Shown one piece after another: positions 36,772-45,646 of a stretch of 64,000 nucleotides of DNA. A program made the translations under genes and the position numbers. The stretch comes from JBEKHT01 sp049511715 (GTDB taxonomy: Bacteria > Chloroflexota > Anaerolineae > Anaerolineales > RBG-16-64-43): assembly GCA_049511715.1 (NCBI GenBank), contig JBEKXU010000031.1, positions 16,366 through 80,365 of the forward strand. The letters are read 5' to 3'. Positions within the stretch are counted from its first letter, which is position 1. Every line of letters begins with the position of its first letter. The notes beneath the pieces were generated by a model that was not told where the DNA came from, did no database searches, and saw nothing but the letters and a program-made list of their open reading frames with translations.

Positions 36772-37128
36772 CTATCCGGAGTTCGCCTCTTCCATCGAGC
36801 GCGGGAAGAGTGTGGGAGAGAAGGCCATGGCCCCCGCTGGAACCATCCAGGGGAACACTCTGACCTCGAATCGGCCTGCCTTGACCGCCGGATCCTGCTG
36901 CGTCAGCGCCAGAGCACGGTCCGCATCGACATCCAGGATGGAAAGGCCACGGAGTTCCCGTTCTGGCGGGCCGAGCAACGGACCGGCAGCCAGCAGATGC
37001 CCGGCACGATGCAGGTCGGCCAGGAAGGCCAGGTGCGCATCCTGGAGCGCATCTTCATCCCCCTGATCCAGCCTTGGCGTGTCAGGGCGCATTATAAGTA
37101 GCGCCGCGCTGAATCGATCAAACTTCAT
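36772..37128 (-). CDS. YCII-related domain protein
   Basis: A 118-residue ferredoxin-like-fold protein. It has MKFDRFSAALLIMRPDTPRLDQ, AHLAFLADLHRAGHLLAAGPLLG (the YCII His/Asp region) and a ...LSILDVDADRALALTQQDPAVKAGRFEVRVFPW ending typical of YCII-like proteins. Functions in the family are mostly unknown; some act in small-molecule turnover. The ATG at 37128 has a strong AAGGAGG site; an upstream open extension to 37191 is not needed. A VOC gene follows on the same strand. Confidence 0.8.
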   Translation of the reverse strand: MKFDRFSAALLIMRPDTPRLDQGDEDALQDAHLAFLADLHRAGHLLAAGPLLGPPERELRGLSILDVDADRALALTQQDPAVKAGRFEVRVFPWMVPAGAMAFSPTLFPRSMEEANSG

Positions 37129-38086
37129 TCGTGCCTCCTTCTTGCTGCGGCTCCTCTCCAACGCCGGGGAGGGATCGGGCTCGCCGGTCACTGGTACTGG
37201 GCGGCCTCACCGCCCCCCCCAACCATACAGCCTTCGCAGGCTTCGTGTCCGTGGCAGCCTGGATTCTCTCAGGCGGGCAACCCATTCGCACCTGTAAGCG
37301 CTACTCCGTGGCGGCAGTCTCGATCTGGTGCGGCCTTCACATCGGCAGAAGCCTGAGCCAACGTCCTTTAGTGCTGAAGATTTGCCACCGCTCCATTTAG
37401 CACGACCGGCCACGGCCCGCTCCAGCCCGCGGGGGGCCCGATTGTCGCACGATTCCGGGCCACGATCTGGCCAGAGGGACGGATTGTACTAACCCGGCGG
37501 GAACGTGCTTTGTCGCCGTCCGAGAATTCTTCTCCTCCGGCCGATATGGCAATGGATCCCGGTCCAACCCGGTACCCGGTCAAGGGCGTGCAGTCTTGCG
37601 CCGGCGTCGGTTTCGGGCCGCTTAGCAGGTGACGTTCCCGGATTGAAGAACCTGAGATGCAGGCCGGCGACAATCCCTCCTCACGCTGACGGGTTCACGC
37701 AAGAATGCAGCCGTAGGCTTGCAAGACATCCTTGATCGACTCTGGGGGCTTTGCCTCGGAATCCGCCTCGAACCGCATTGATGCAGGGTCCCGGCGCTTC
37801 CTGGCAGATTATGGGAGAGAGCTGCCGTCCTTCGGCAGTACCAGCTTCGCATTGGGTCATGCCCTGCCAGCAACTTACCACGTCTGCTACTTCTCCCGGC
37901 CAGAGCGCCGCACATTTCCCTCGGTGGGAGAAGCCTCCTGATCCGGCTCACAAGATTAGCAGACCCGGGGTTGCAAGGGAAAGAATAGTGGAGTAGAATT
38001 GTCGCATTATGGGCCAAGGGCAACAGCCCCGAAAGCCTGTGGCCAGGGGCCCACCGTCGTTTATTCGCTCAGCAAGGGAGGGTTGA
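37129..38086. other. divergent intergenic region with a good promoter
   Basis: 958 bases. No gene is recognised. It ends with the promoter at 37971-37999 and a leader of about 80 nt before the DUF1059 gene. Confidence 0.4.
37971..37999 (+). promoter_or_regulatory. sigma-70 promoter of the DUF1059 gene
   Basis: TTGCAA (37971-37976), exactly 17 nt, then TAGAAT (37994-37999). The transcript would start near 38006, about 80 nt before the DUF1059 ATG. Confidence 0.65.
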
Positions 38087-38278
38087 ATGGCTGAACTGGC
38101 TTGCCGAGATCTTGGGATGAATTGCGACGCGGTGATCCGTGGAAGCACGGTCGAGGAAGTCAAGCGCAAGGCCATGGATCATGCTCGCAGCGTTCACGCC
38201 AAAGAACTCGCCTCGATGTCCTCACCAGAGCAGATGGCACAGATGGTTCGGTTGATCGACCAGAAGATGAAGAAATAA
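38087..38278 (+). CDS. DUF1059 small protein
   Basis: A 63-residue protein of the DUF1059 family: MAELACRDLGMNCDAVIRGSTVEEVKRKAMDHA with the conserved Cys-Asp and Cys pair, then the helical ...EQMAQMVRLIDQKMKK. Such proteins are short, Cys-containing and of unknown role, often beside stress or redox genes. An AAGGGAGGG site precedes the ATG. An SRPBCC gene follows on the same strand after about 140 nt and could share its promoter at 37971. Confidence 0.85.
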   Translation: MAELACRDLGMNCDAVIRGSTVEEVKRKAMDHARSVHAKELASMSSPEQMAQMVRLIDQKMKK

Positions 38279-38419
38279 GCAGAGCGGGCGAAGCAGAATT
38301 CACGGTGAGGCTGCCAAAGGGCCGCCTCACCGCCTTCCTCTCCCACGAAGCCCGCAACAGGTCCCACTTGAAAGCCTCAATCCGTGCATTCCATCCGAGA
38401 AGAACACGGCGATGTAACC

Positions 38420-38848
38420 ATGTCCGATACCCTGACCACAAATGTGACCGTTACGATTCGTGCTCCGGCTTCCAGGGTCTGGGAAGCGCTTACCAATCCC
38501 ATACTCATCAAGCAGTATCTGTTCGGGACAGACGTGACCAGCGACTGGAAGGTGGGCAGCCCAATAATCTATCGGGGCCTATGGCAGGGAAAGCCTTACG
38601 AGGACAAGGGCCGAGTCCTGCGGAATGAACCGGGACGGCTCCTGGTGTCCACCTTCTGGAGCTCGCTCTCCGGCCTGCCCGACCTCCCGGAGAACTACAA
38701 GACGCTTCGCCATGAACTGTTCCCTGGAGGCAACACCACCCGGCTAACGCTCACCCAGGACAACAATTCCACGCAAGAAGAGGCCAACCATTCGGCGCAG
38801 AATTGGAAAACGGTGCTCGAGGGGATGAAGATGCTGCTAGAAGCCTGA
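38420..38848 (+). CDS. SRPBCC (AHSA1-like) domain protein
   Basis: A 142-residue START/Bet v1-like fold protein. It has VTIRAPASRVWEALTNPILIKQYLFGTDVTSDWKVGSPIIYRG, then GRVLRNEPGRLLVSTFW, TRLTLTQDNN and a C-terminal helix NWKTVLEGMKMLLE. This is the Activator-of-Hsp90-ATPase-like subfamily, which binds hydrophobic ligands; the ligand is unknown. ATG at 38420. A GTG at 38384 is an alternative start. It lies downstream of the DUF1059 gene. Confidence 0.85.
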   Translation: MSDTLTTNVTVTIRAPASRVWEALTNPILIKQYLFGTDVTSDWKVGSPIIYRGLWQGKPYEDKGRVLRNEPGRLLVSTFWSSLSGLPDLPENYKTLRHELFPGGNTTRLTLTQDNNSTQEEANHSAQNWKTVLEGMKMLLEA

Positions 38849-38944
38849 AAGGCAAGACCAGGAAAGGCGATTCCCGCGAGGCAAGGCCGGGAACAAGTTC
38901 GTCCTCGTGCCCTCTAAGCGTGCTTGCGGCGTGCGCCGCGAGGG

Positions 38945-39958
38945 TTACTCTGGACCCAGGCTGAGAACCGCCGCCCCCCTCACCTTCCCCTCCCTCAGCC
39001 GCGCGAGCGCCTCATTGGCCTCCTCCAAGGGAAAAACCTCAACTTCCGTATGCACCGCCGCCCGGGGTGCGAGTTCCAGCAGTTCCACCCCGTCCCGCCG
39101 GCTGAGGTTCGCTACCGAGCGCACGACCCTCTCCCCCCACAGGATGTCATAAGGGAAGGAGGGGATGTCGCTCATGTGGATCCCCCCGCAAACCACAACG
39201 CCTCCTTTGGCCGTCGCCCTCAGCGCTGCAGGGACCAGGGGCCCCACGGGCGCAAAGATGATCGCCGCATCGAGCTCGTCTGGCGGCAGGCCGGTCGAAT
39301 CCCCTGCCCAAACCGCGCCCAGCTCCTTCGCAAAGCGTTGGGCTTCGGCGTCCCCGGGGCTGGTGAAGGCATAGACCTGCTTGCCCTGGTGCACGGCGAT
39401 CTGTGCGATGATGTGCGCCGCGGCGCCAAACCCGTACATCCCCAGGCGCTCGACGCCCTCGCCGACCATGCGGTAGGAGCGGTAGCCGATCAGGCCTGCG
39501 CACAGGAGCGGCGCGGCTTGAAGGTCAGAATACTCCTTCGGCAGGTGGAAGCAGTAGCGCGCGTCGGCTAGCGTGTATTCGGCATAGCCTCCCGGAAGGG
39601 TGTATCCGGTGAAGCGCGCTCGCTCGCACAAGTTCTCCTGCCCTCTCCGGCAGTATCGGCACTCCCCACAGGTCCAGCCAAGCCAGGGAACCCCAACCCG
39701 CTCGCCCATGGACAAAGTCTGGACTTGTTCCCCGATCCCAACCACGGTTCCGACGATCTCGTGGCCGAGGACGAGGGGCAGCTTGGGGAATGCCAGCTCT
39801 CCCTCGATGATGTGCAGGTCCGTCCGGCAAACGCCGCAGGCCCGGACCCGAATCAGGACTTGACCGCGCCCAGGGCGCGGGACGGGGATTTCCTCCTTTT
39901 CCAGGCGTGCGCGCGGAGCTTGGAGCACCATGGCTTTCATTACCTTGGCAGGTTTCAT
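38945..39958 (-). CDS. zinc-dependent alcohol dehydrogenase
   Basis: A 337-residue medium-chain dehydrogenase/reductase that oxidises an alcohol or reduces an aldehyde with NAD(P). The catalytic zinc ligands are Cys44 (GVCRTDLH) and His66-Glu67 (GHEIVG). The structural zinc lobe has Cys97, 100, 103 and 111 (CGECRYCRRGQENLC). The nucleotide fold carries MYGFGAAAHIIAQIAVHQG, with GFGAAA as a GxGxxG variant. It is close in layout to zinc-binding dehydrogenases with a short loop for broad primary alcohols. ATG at 39958 behind GAGAGG; the longer frame to 40063 is unsupported. Monocistronic. Confidence 0.88.
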   Translation of the reverse strand: MKPAKVMKAMVLQAPRARLEKEEIPVPRPGRGQVLIRVRACGVCRTDLHIIEGELAFPKLPLVLGHEIVGTVVGIGEQVQTLSMGERVGVPWLGWTCGECRYCRRGQENLCERARFTGYTLPGGYAEYTLADARYCFHLPKEYSDLQAAPLLCAGLIGYRSYRMVGEGVERLGMYGFGAAAHIIAQIAVHQGKQVYAFTSPGDAEAQRFAKELGAVWAGDSTGLPPDELDAAIIFAPVGPLVPAALRATAKGGVVVCGGIHMSDIPSFPYDILWGERVVRSVANLSRRDGVELLELAPRAAVHTEVEVFPLEEANEALARLREGKVRGAAVLSLGPE

Positions 39959-40352
39959 CTGGTCAGCCTCTCCCTTTTCATCTTGCCATGGAAACCCCGA
40001 ATCGCGGAAACAACGACGCCGACCTAAAGGGTCAGTCGGCTTCGCCCCGGTCCGGCTCATCAAGCCGCACCAAGAGCCTTAAAAACGGCCGCGCCAAGGG
40101 GATGTGACCCGACGCGAAGTTCTTTTCGACCGTTGGGCGCAGTGCCTGCACCAGGCCCGTGACGAGCAGAATGATCGAAGCCTCAAACACCGAATTCCGT
40201 CACAAGAAGCTCTGGGGCAGGTGACAGCCACTGTGCCGATTCCAAGCGAGGCTCTGATTGAGCGGATCGCTCACTCGGCGCCGCCCGGCACGCCGCACAG
40301 TTCGTGGGGATACCTGCCCGGCGGGAGGGTAGTGAATCCACCCCAACGCTGA
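39959..40352. other. intergenic, no gene recognised
   Basis: 394 bases between a minus-strand dehydrogenase and a PHP-domain remnant. Nothing supported. Confidence 0.35.
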
Positions 40353-40610
40353 TCACCTGATAGTCCACTGTGCCGCGCTGCGCCGAGATTTCAACGCTGG
40401 AAAAATGGCCAGGAGAGGCGTCGGGCTCAGGAAGCCCTGCGGGATCGTAACCACATTGCGATCGGTGATCCCGACAAAATCGTAGTCATGCTCCGTGTGC
40501 CACTGCATATTCTCAGCCGGCGTGAGCTTCCCGTCTGACTCGGTTGTTTGGGTATGCAAGCTACCCTTGAACCATTTGCCCGGTGAACCAATCGGGGAAA
40601 TCGAAGGCAT
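40353..40610 (-). pseudogene. PHP-domain phosphoesterase remnant
   Basis: A fragment of about 85 residues with the start of a PHP metal-dependent phosphoesterase: KWFKGSLHTQTTESDGKLTPAENMQWHTEHDYDFVGITDRNVVTIP. Active PHP enzymes have HTHTxxSDG and ITDHN. Here the second His is Gln and the ITDH His is Arg, so metal ligands are lost. The rest of the domain (200 or more residues) is absent after a stop at 40353. The N-terminal extension in the same frame is noise. Degenerate residues plus truncation argue for decay rather than a sequencing error. Confidence 0.7.
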
Positions 40611-40877
40611 CTTGTCTTCTGTTATGGCAACCGGCGGGAAGAAATCCCGGGTTCCGAAAACCGAATCCCGCCAGGCCCAGCGATTGCCTCCGTCCCGTAG
40701 TCCCCGTGCCAAACCCGTCGATCGCTCCAACCTTCCCCGCTGGACGTCATTCCGATCCTGGCCTTTGGTCGGCCCCGGCCGAATCTCCGACGGGAATTGC
40801 CAACCCCTTCCCGGCCTGAGCCCAACCTCACGACGCGATCCCCGCATCTCGCCGAGTCCTCATCCTTGGCAGAGAAA

Positions 40878-41945
40878 TCAGGCCGTGCGCATGTTGCGGA
40901 AGAACGATTCAAACGGGATCACGGCCGGCTTGCCGTAGATGACGATATCAATCAGCGCACGCATCAGCGGCAGCTCGTCTGGCTCCAACCCGTTGCGCTG
41001 AACCATCTTCGGCAACACGATGCTCAAGGCCCGGACAGCTTCGACGGACTCCAGCGTTTCGTCTGCCATGATCTGACGCGCTTCAGCGTACGACTGCCCT
41101 TTCCCCAACAATTGGCCCAGCCGGACCGTCCGTCCGCCGGCGCCGGTCACATACAAGTCCCCTGCCCCAGGCAGGCCCGACGAGAAGAACGTCGAGGCGC
41201 CGACGACTCCCAGCAGTCGCTCGATTTCGGTACATCCCTGGGCGAAAACGGCGGCAGCGGCATTGTGCATGAATGCGCTCGCGGAATCGGGGCCGCCGGT
41301 CTTCTCCAACATGCCGGCGACCAGCCCCAGGCCTAGCGTGTACACATTCTTCAACGCAGCGCTATATTCCAATCCGACAAGATCCTGGGTCGTCCAGACG
41401 TGATAATAGGGTGTGCGAAAAACCTGGGCGAGTTTCTCAACACAATCCTGATCCCGGGATCCAAAGACGACACAAGTCTGGCGACGTCCAGCGAGTTCAC
41501 CGGCGATACAGGGACCACCCACAGCGGCGTACTGGACTTGATCCCGAATCTCCGGCGGCAACTCACCCGCCAGCACATCCGGCAGGATCGCCAAGTCCCC
41601 CTGGGGCGTTGCCTCCAACCCCTTCGTGACCGCAAGAATTACCTGCTCCGGGCGCAAGTGAGGGGCCAGGGTCCTGCCGATCCAATGGACTCCCAATGAG
41701 TTCACCCCACTGACAATCAGGTCGGTTTCTTCCAATGCCGCCGCGATTTCCTCGACGTAGTACGAATCCACATTACGCGGGAGCTCGCGATTGAGACGCG
41801 GATGAAAGCGATTCTTCTTACAGCCCGAGATGGTTTCCGCGTCCAAATGCGTACCCACCAGGCGAACATGATGCCCTTTGTCCGAAAGCGGCCAAGCCAT
41901 GGCGGTTCCCATCAATCCTGCCCCGACGATTGTCACGTTTGCCAT
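40878..41945 (-). CDS. gpsA: NAD(P)-dependent glycerol-3-phosphate dehydrogenase
   Basis: A 355-residue enzyme that reduces dihydroxyacetone phosphate to sn-glycerol 3-phosphate for phospholipids. The N-terminal Rossmann motif is VGAGLMGTAMAWPL. Further motifs are AVTKGLE, VGGPCIAGELA, the catalytic-Lys helix GLEYSAALKNVYTLGLGLVAG and FFSSGLPGAGDLYVT. It is slightly divergent from canonical GpsA (GGPxxAxE with Cys-Ile), so another polyol-phosphate substrate is possible. ATG at 41945. The plsY-like gene that would use its product is about 3 kb away on the same strand. Monocistronic. Confidence 0.85.
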   Translation of the reverse strand: MANVTIVGAGLMGTAMAWPLSDKGHHVRLVGTHLDAETISGCKKNRFHPRLNRELPRNVDSYYVEEIAAALEETDLIVSGVNSLGVHWIGRTLAPHLRPEQVILAVTKGLEATPQGDLAILPDVLAGELPPEIRDQVQYAAVGGPCIAGELAGRRQTCVVFGSRDQDCVEKLAQVFRTPYYHVWTTQDLVGLEYSAALKNVYTLGLGLVAGMLEKTGGPDSASAFMHNAAAAVFAQGCTEIERLLGVVGASTFFSSGLPGAGDLYVTGAGGRTVRLGQLLGKGQSYAEARQIMADETLESVEAVRALSIVLPKMVQRNGLEPDELPLMRALIDIVIYGKPAVIPFESFFRNMRTA

Positions 41946-42607
41946 TCGCCATGTCCGATCATTGATGGAATTCAGCGGATCCGCAGGATGACCAATTCAC
42001 GGCGGGTGTCTCTACTCTTTCGGGCCCAGCTTTACCCGGACCGGCCGACCCACCGGATCCCGGCGGGGACCAACGACAAGAAGTGACCGGCCCCGGCGCA
42101 GCCTCGTCGGGAGTGCATTGGAATTCAGAACCCCCCCTCGGCGCCGAAGAGCTTCTGCCATCCCCGAGTCCTCTACGGGGCTACGGCCGGCTCCTCTGCG
42201 CAAGGGCATCCCCCACCGGCTCACCCCGCAACCCAGCCACTCGGTCCATGCCTGCGCCTGAGGAGGCCATTACCCTTTCCCAACCTAGTTGAGGGCGGAC
42301 TCCCCCCTGGTTCGGGCTTCTGGTTGCGTCCCGACCTTCCCTCGGGAGCTAGTTGGCGGCATTTTCCTTCTCGAGCAACGCGGTAGCAGTCGCGGCATCC
42401 GTAATCTGCAGATTGCACTGGTGACCTGCAACCTGCCCAGGATCGCATCGGCTTTGCGCAATCCACCGGCAATCGCGTGGGAACAAATGAAGAAGGGATT
42501 GACTCGGCAGGATCGCCCTGGCAACAAGCGAAGCGCCATATTTGCCGCCTCGCCCTGGTTTCCCCCGTTGGACTCCGGGGCTCGAAACCTCTTCGGACCG
42601 GCTCCGG
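41946..42607. other. intergenic, no gene recognised
   Basis: 662 bases between gpsA and the queuosine-precursor transporter, both minus strand. Should contain the gpsA promoter; no clear hexamers seen. Confidence 0.35.
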
Positions 42608-43318
42608 TTACAGTACGATTGGGCTGAAGTTCGTGCCGCGGTCGAAATGATCCACACCCTCAGCCCGCTTCAGGGCATTGACCACGAGGTACGTAAGCGG
42701 GGTTGCGATCGCCTCGTAGGCGCTTTTCACCAGCCATTGGGACAGGATCGTCGTGCCCAAGGCCGATGTCGGCAGGATTCCCGCGTAGGCCGCGGTGATG
42801 AAAATCAGCGAGTCCGCCCCCTCCCCCACCAGGGTCGAGCCGATCGTGCGAGTCCACAACCAGCGCCCTTTCGTGGCCACCTTCATTTTCGCGAGCACAA
42901 AGGAATTGAGAAACTCTCCCACTAGGTAGGCCGCGAAAGAGGCGGCCAGAAGCCGCGGTGTGAACCCCAGAATCGCCTGATATGCCTGCTGCGCCCCCGC
43001 GGGTCCGCCGTAAAGGGAAGCCGTCCAAAACGGGGCCGGGGGCAGGAGCCCAGCAACCCAGATGGCAATCACGGCCAGAAGGTTGCAGCCGAACCCGGTC
43101 CAGATCACGAGCCGGGCGCGAGCATATCCGTAGACCTCGGTGAGCACGTCCCCGAAGAGGTAGGTGATGGGGAATAGGATCACCGCGGCCGGCAGCGCGA
43201 CCGGACCAACCCCCACCAGCTTGACCGCAATGATATTGGAAATGATCAGCGTGGTGACGAAGGCGGCCATCACGACGGGAAACCAGCGGTAGCTCGGAAC
43301 CTGTTGGGTGAAGATCAA
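42608..43318 (-). CDS. queuosine precursor transporter (YhhQ/VUT family)
   Basis: A 236-residue membrane protein with about six hydrophobic segments: VVMAAFVTTLIISNIIAVKLV, LPAAVILFPITYLFGDVLTEVYGY (the family signature), NLLAVIAIWVAGLL, AASFAAYLVGEFLNSFVLAKMK, GEGADSLIFITAAYAG and ATPLTYLVVNAL. Family members import preQ0/preQ1 or queuine. Its position right after queF fits uptake of preQ0 for reduction. The start is a TTG at 43318, about 100 nt after queF. A later GTG/ATG (VVM) would truncate the first helix. Last gene of the five-gene operon. Confidence 0.88.
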   Translation of the reverse strand: MIFTQQVPSYRWFPVVMAAFVTTLIISNIIAVKLVGVGPVALPAAVILFPITYLFGDVLTEVYGYARARLVIWTGFGCNLLAVIAIWVAGLLPPAPFWTASLYGGPAGAQQAYQAILGFTPRLLAASFAAYLVGEFLNSFVLAKMKVATKGRWLWTRTIGSTLVGEGADSLIFITAAYAGILPTSALGTTILSQWLVKSAYEAIATPLTYLVVNALKRAEGVDHFDRGTNFSPIVL

Positions 43319-43417
43319 AGTGTACCTGCGCTAGAAAAGGGGTTGGAAGGGGCTTGCCCGCTATCTGCAGGACAAGCCTCCCACGAAGGACGGCTGCCGA
43401 ATGCCTGGGAAAGCCAT

Positions 43418-43843
43418 CTAAGCAGTGGGCCTCGCTCCGGGCGTTTTCTCCGCCGAGGCAGTTACCGTGATGGCGATCCCCCCCCGTACATGAAAGGAGC
43501 CGACGACCTCGATCCAGTGCGCGTCCAGAGCGGCCTGCAGGTCGTCCAGGATCTGGTTGACCACATGCTCGTGGAAGACCCCCTCGTTGCGGTAGGACCA
43601 GAAATACAGCTTGAGGGACTTCGATTCGACGATGCGCTGATCGGGGACGTAGCGCACCGTGATCCGCGCAAAGTCCGGCTGGCCGGTGGCCGGACAAACG
43701 CAGGTGAACTCATCAGTGGCAAGAGAGACGGTGTAGAAGCGGCCAGCCGGACCGCGGTTGGGAAAGGTTTCCAGTTTCTTGCTCGGCTTGGCATCCCGGC
43801 CGAGCAGGGTCAGGCCGTCCAGATCCAAGGGCTGGGTTGACAT
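43418..43843 (-). CDS. queF: NADPH-dependent preQ0 reductase QueF
   Basis: A 141-residue type I QueF, a tunnelling-fold enzyme reducing the nitrile of 7-cyano-7-deazaguanine (preQ0) to preQ1 for queuosine. The catalytic Cys50 and Asp57 are in FTCVCPATGQPDFA. The NADPH-binding motif is ESKSLKLYFWSYRNEGVFHE, followed by HVVNQILDDL. No queC/D/E is nearby, but a precursor transporter gene follows, which suggests salvage of imported preQ0. It starts 23 nt after ttuA (GGAGG upstream). Confidence 0.93.
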   Translation of the reverse strand: MSTQPLDLDGLTLLGRDAKPSKKLETFPNRGPAGRFYTVSLATDEFTCVCPATGQPDFARITVRYVPDQRIVESKSLKLYFWSYRNEGVFHEHVVNQILDDLQAALDAHWIEVVGSFHVRGGIAITVTASAEKTPGARPTA

Positions 43844-43866
43844 CGCCTCTTTCGCCTCCAGGCCAC

Positions 43867-44829
43867 TCAGCCGGGCTCAGGCTGCCCGGGTCGAGCGGCC
43901 TCCTTCACTTCGTGCACTTTGTCCCACAGCCGGCAGAACGAGCACTTCCCCGGCGCAGAGGTTGGCTGCCCGCAGCTCTCACAGGCATTCAGTGCTTCGG
44001 GTTCCGGCTGGAGGGCGAAGAGCCCGCCCTCCTTTGCTTCCAGGAACGACAGGTAGAACTGCAGCTTGGTGCCGGGCCGCTTGGCCTCCATCTCGTTGAG
44101 GACGTCCTTGTAATACAGGGTTGTCGATCCGAACGCATAGACGCATTCATCATAGATGTATTCGATGCCCTGCAGGAGGGCATAGGCGGCGGTCTCGCGC
44201 TCGTAGGTGCGGCAAAATGGCTTGGCTTTCCGCGCCAAGCCCGGGTGAGAGGCGGGAAGCACCGGGGCCTGGCGGACCAGGTACCCCCCCGCCCAATGCA
44301 GCGTGTTCTGCATCAGAACCGCGACCTCATCGTCGAGGTTATGGCCTGTCACGAGGACATCAAAGCCGCCGTCGCGTGCCACCCGATTCATCACATGGCG
44401 CTTGACCATCCCGCATACTGAGCAGGCCCTCCCCCGGCCCCGGTTAGAGATCGTCGCAGCCTCCGGAATCGTAGCCCCGTACAATCCCTCAATGCCCTCG
44501 ACTCTCAGGGTGACGCCGTGCGCGCCGGCAAACTTCTCGCACATCCGGCGCGAGGTTTCCGAGTAGTCCACGCCGCCGTCGATGCCTAGCCCGATGTACA
44601 GGCCCTCGGTCTGGTATCCCAGGCGATGGAGGATATCCCACAGCGAGAGCGAATCCTTACCGCCGCTCACAGCGACCAGGATTTTGGCTTCGCGCCCGAA
44701 CATCCCGTATTTCTCTATCGCGCGGTCCACCTGCTCGGGGAGCCATTCCAGGTAGTGCTCTTTGCAAAGCGCCAGCTTGTGCTGGCGCATGTTCATGACG
44801 GCCCGCTCACCGCACTTACGGCACTTCAT
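43867..44829 (-). CDS. ttuA: tRNA 5-methyluridine(54) 2-sulfurtransferase TtuA
   Basis: A 320-residue PP-loop enzyme that thiolates U54/T54 of tRNA, making 2-thioribothymidine. N-terminal zinc site: Cys3, Cys6, Cys22, His25. ATP-PP loop: SGGKDS at 55-60. Cys136, Cys139 and Cys229 match the three [4Fe-4S] ligands known in Thermus TtuA. TGHNLDDE at 161-168. C-terminal zinc site: CESC...CSFC. It overlaps the plsY-like stop by an ATGA (start 44829). With its sulfur carrier TtuB in the same operon, the assignment to TtuA rather than TtcA/TilS is strong. This modification is best known from thermophiles. The open frame to 45051 is only read-through. Confidence 0.92.
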   Translation of the reverse strand: MKCRKCGERAVMNMRQHKLALCKEHYLEWLPEQVDRAIEKYGMFGREAKILVAVSGGKDSLSLWDILHRLGYQTEGLYIGLGIDGGVDYSETSRRMCEKFAGAHGVTLRVEGIEGLYGATIPEAATISNRGRGRACSVCGMVKRHVMNRVARDGGFDVLVTGHNLDDEVAVLMQNTLHWAGGYLVRQAPVLPASHPGLARKAKPFCRTYERETAAYALLQGIEYIYDECVYAFGSTTLYYKDVLNEMEAKRPGTKLQFYLSFLEAKEGGLFALQPEPEALNACESCGQPTSAPGKCSFCRLWDKVHEVKEAARPGQPEPG

Positions 44830-45407
44830 CCTTCCCCCCCACGGATTCTCGCCCGCAACGGAGAATCCACAACCTTCCTCACAGCAATCGTCAGGAAAAT
44901 CAGGGCGACCATCACGGCTTGCCACAGGGGCCAGTGAAGGTAAAGGCCAACCGCTTCCAGCGATCCCATCCCCAGAACCCAGGAGAGATCCCAGTTTGAT
45001 GATATCAACAGGACCACCCCCGCGATGGCAACGCCGAGCAGCGTCACCCAAGGCTGCACCATCAGCAGAGCCCCCAGGATTGCAGCCATTCCCTGTCCGC
45101 CCTGAAAGCGGATATATATGGAATAGTCATGCCCGAGTGCAACCGCAAGTCCCGCCAGGTAGGGGACAAGCGGGTCAGGGGTAAACAGCTGGGCCAGGTG
45201 GACCGCCGCCGCCCCCTTAAACGCATCCACGACCCCCACCAGGATACCGGGCACGGGGCCGAGCGACAGGAAGGCGTTCTTGGCCCCGAGGTTTCCGTCT
45301 CCTGTCGCGCGCAGATTGACTCCCTGGCGGCGTCCCATGATCCATGCGGACGGAAAGGAGCCCATCAAATACGCCAGAACGAGCATTGCCCAATCCGGGA
45401 TGACCAT
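44826..45407 (-). CDS. plsY: glycerol-3-phosphate acyltransferase, PlsY-like
   Basis: A 193-residue membrane protein with five or so helices. PlsY motifs appear in variant form: GSFPSAWIMGRRQGV, GDGNLGAKNAF (usually GSGNxGATN), and GHDYSIYIRFQGGQGMA (usually GHxFPVxLxFKGGKGVAT). It should acylate glycerol 3-phosphate with acyl-phosphate, the first step of phospholipid synthesis. The Lys-to-Gln change in GGQG and the Asp in GDGN suggest a divergent paralogue, so function is less sure. GGAGG lies upstream of the ATG at 45407. It is second in the ttuB operon, 23 nt after ttuB, and overlaps ttuA by 4 nt. Confidence 0.82.
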   Translation of the reverse strand: MVIPDWAMLVLAYLMGSFPSAWIMGRRQGVNLRATGDGNLGAKNAFLSLGPVPGILVGVVDAFKGAAAVHLAQLFTPDPLVPYLAGLAVALGHDYSIYIRFQGGQGMAAILGALLMVQPWVTLLGVAIAGVVLLISSNWDLSWVLGMGSLEAVGLYLHWPLWQAVMVALIFLTIAVRKVVDSPLRARIRGGEG

Positions 45408-45430
45408 GGCTTGCCTCCTCCCCAGCGATA

Positions 45431-45640
45431 TTACCCGCCCGATATCACAGCAACAAGGCGAATTTCCTCCCCCGGTCGCAAGATCACGTCATCGGTTATG
45501 AGTTCACCGTTTCGTGTGGCCAGGATCGCCTCCGGCGGGAGCCCCAGGCGCCGGATGGCATCGCGCACGGTCATTCCAGCTGGCACTTCGTGCTGCTTCC
45601 CGCGAAAAAGAAGACGGCTTGTCGGAGGGATTGTATCCAC
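45431..45640 (-). CDS. ttuB: ubiquitin-like sulfur carrier TtuB (ThiS/MoaD fold)
   Basis: A 69-residue beta-grasp protein ending in Gly-Gly, the C-terminus that is adenylated and thiocarboxylated. It reads LLFRGKQHEVPAGMTVRDAIRRLGLPPEAILATRNGELITDDVILRPGEEIRLVAVISGG, a classic ThiS/MoaD pattern. It would deliver sulfur to TtuA for tRNA 2-thiouridine. Start is a GTG at 45640; in-frame TAG upstream excludes a longer protein. There is no ribosome-binding site. The -10 hexamer TAGAAT sits 6 nt before the GTG, so transcription should start on the start codon (leaderless). First gene of the operon ttuB-plsY-ttuA-queF-transporter. Confidence 0.9.
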   Translation of the reverse strand: MDTIPPTSRLLFRGKQHEVPAGMTVRDAIRRLGLPPEAILATRNGELITDDVILRPGEEIRLVAVISGG

Positions 45641-45646
45641 ATTGTC

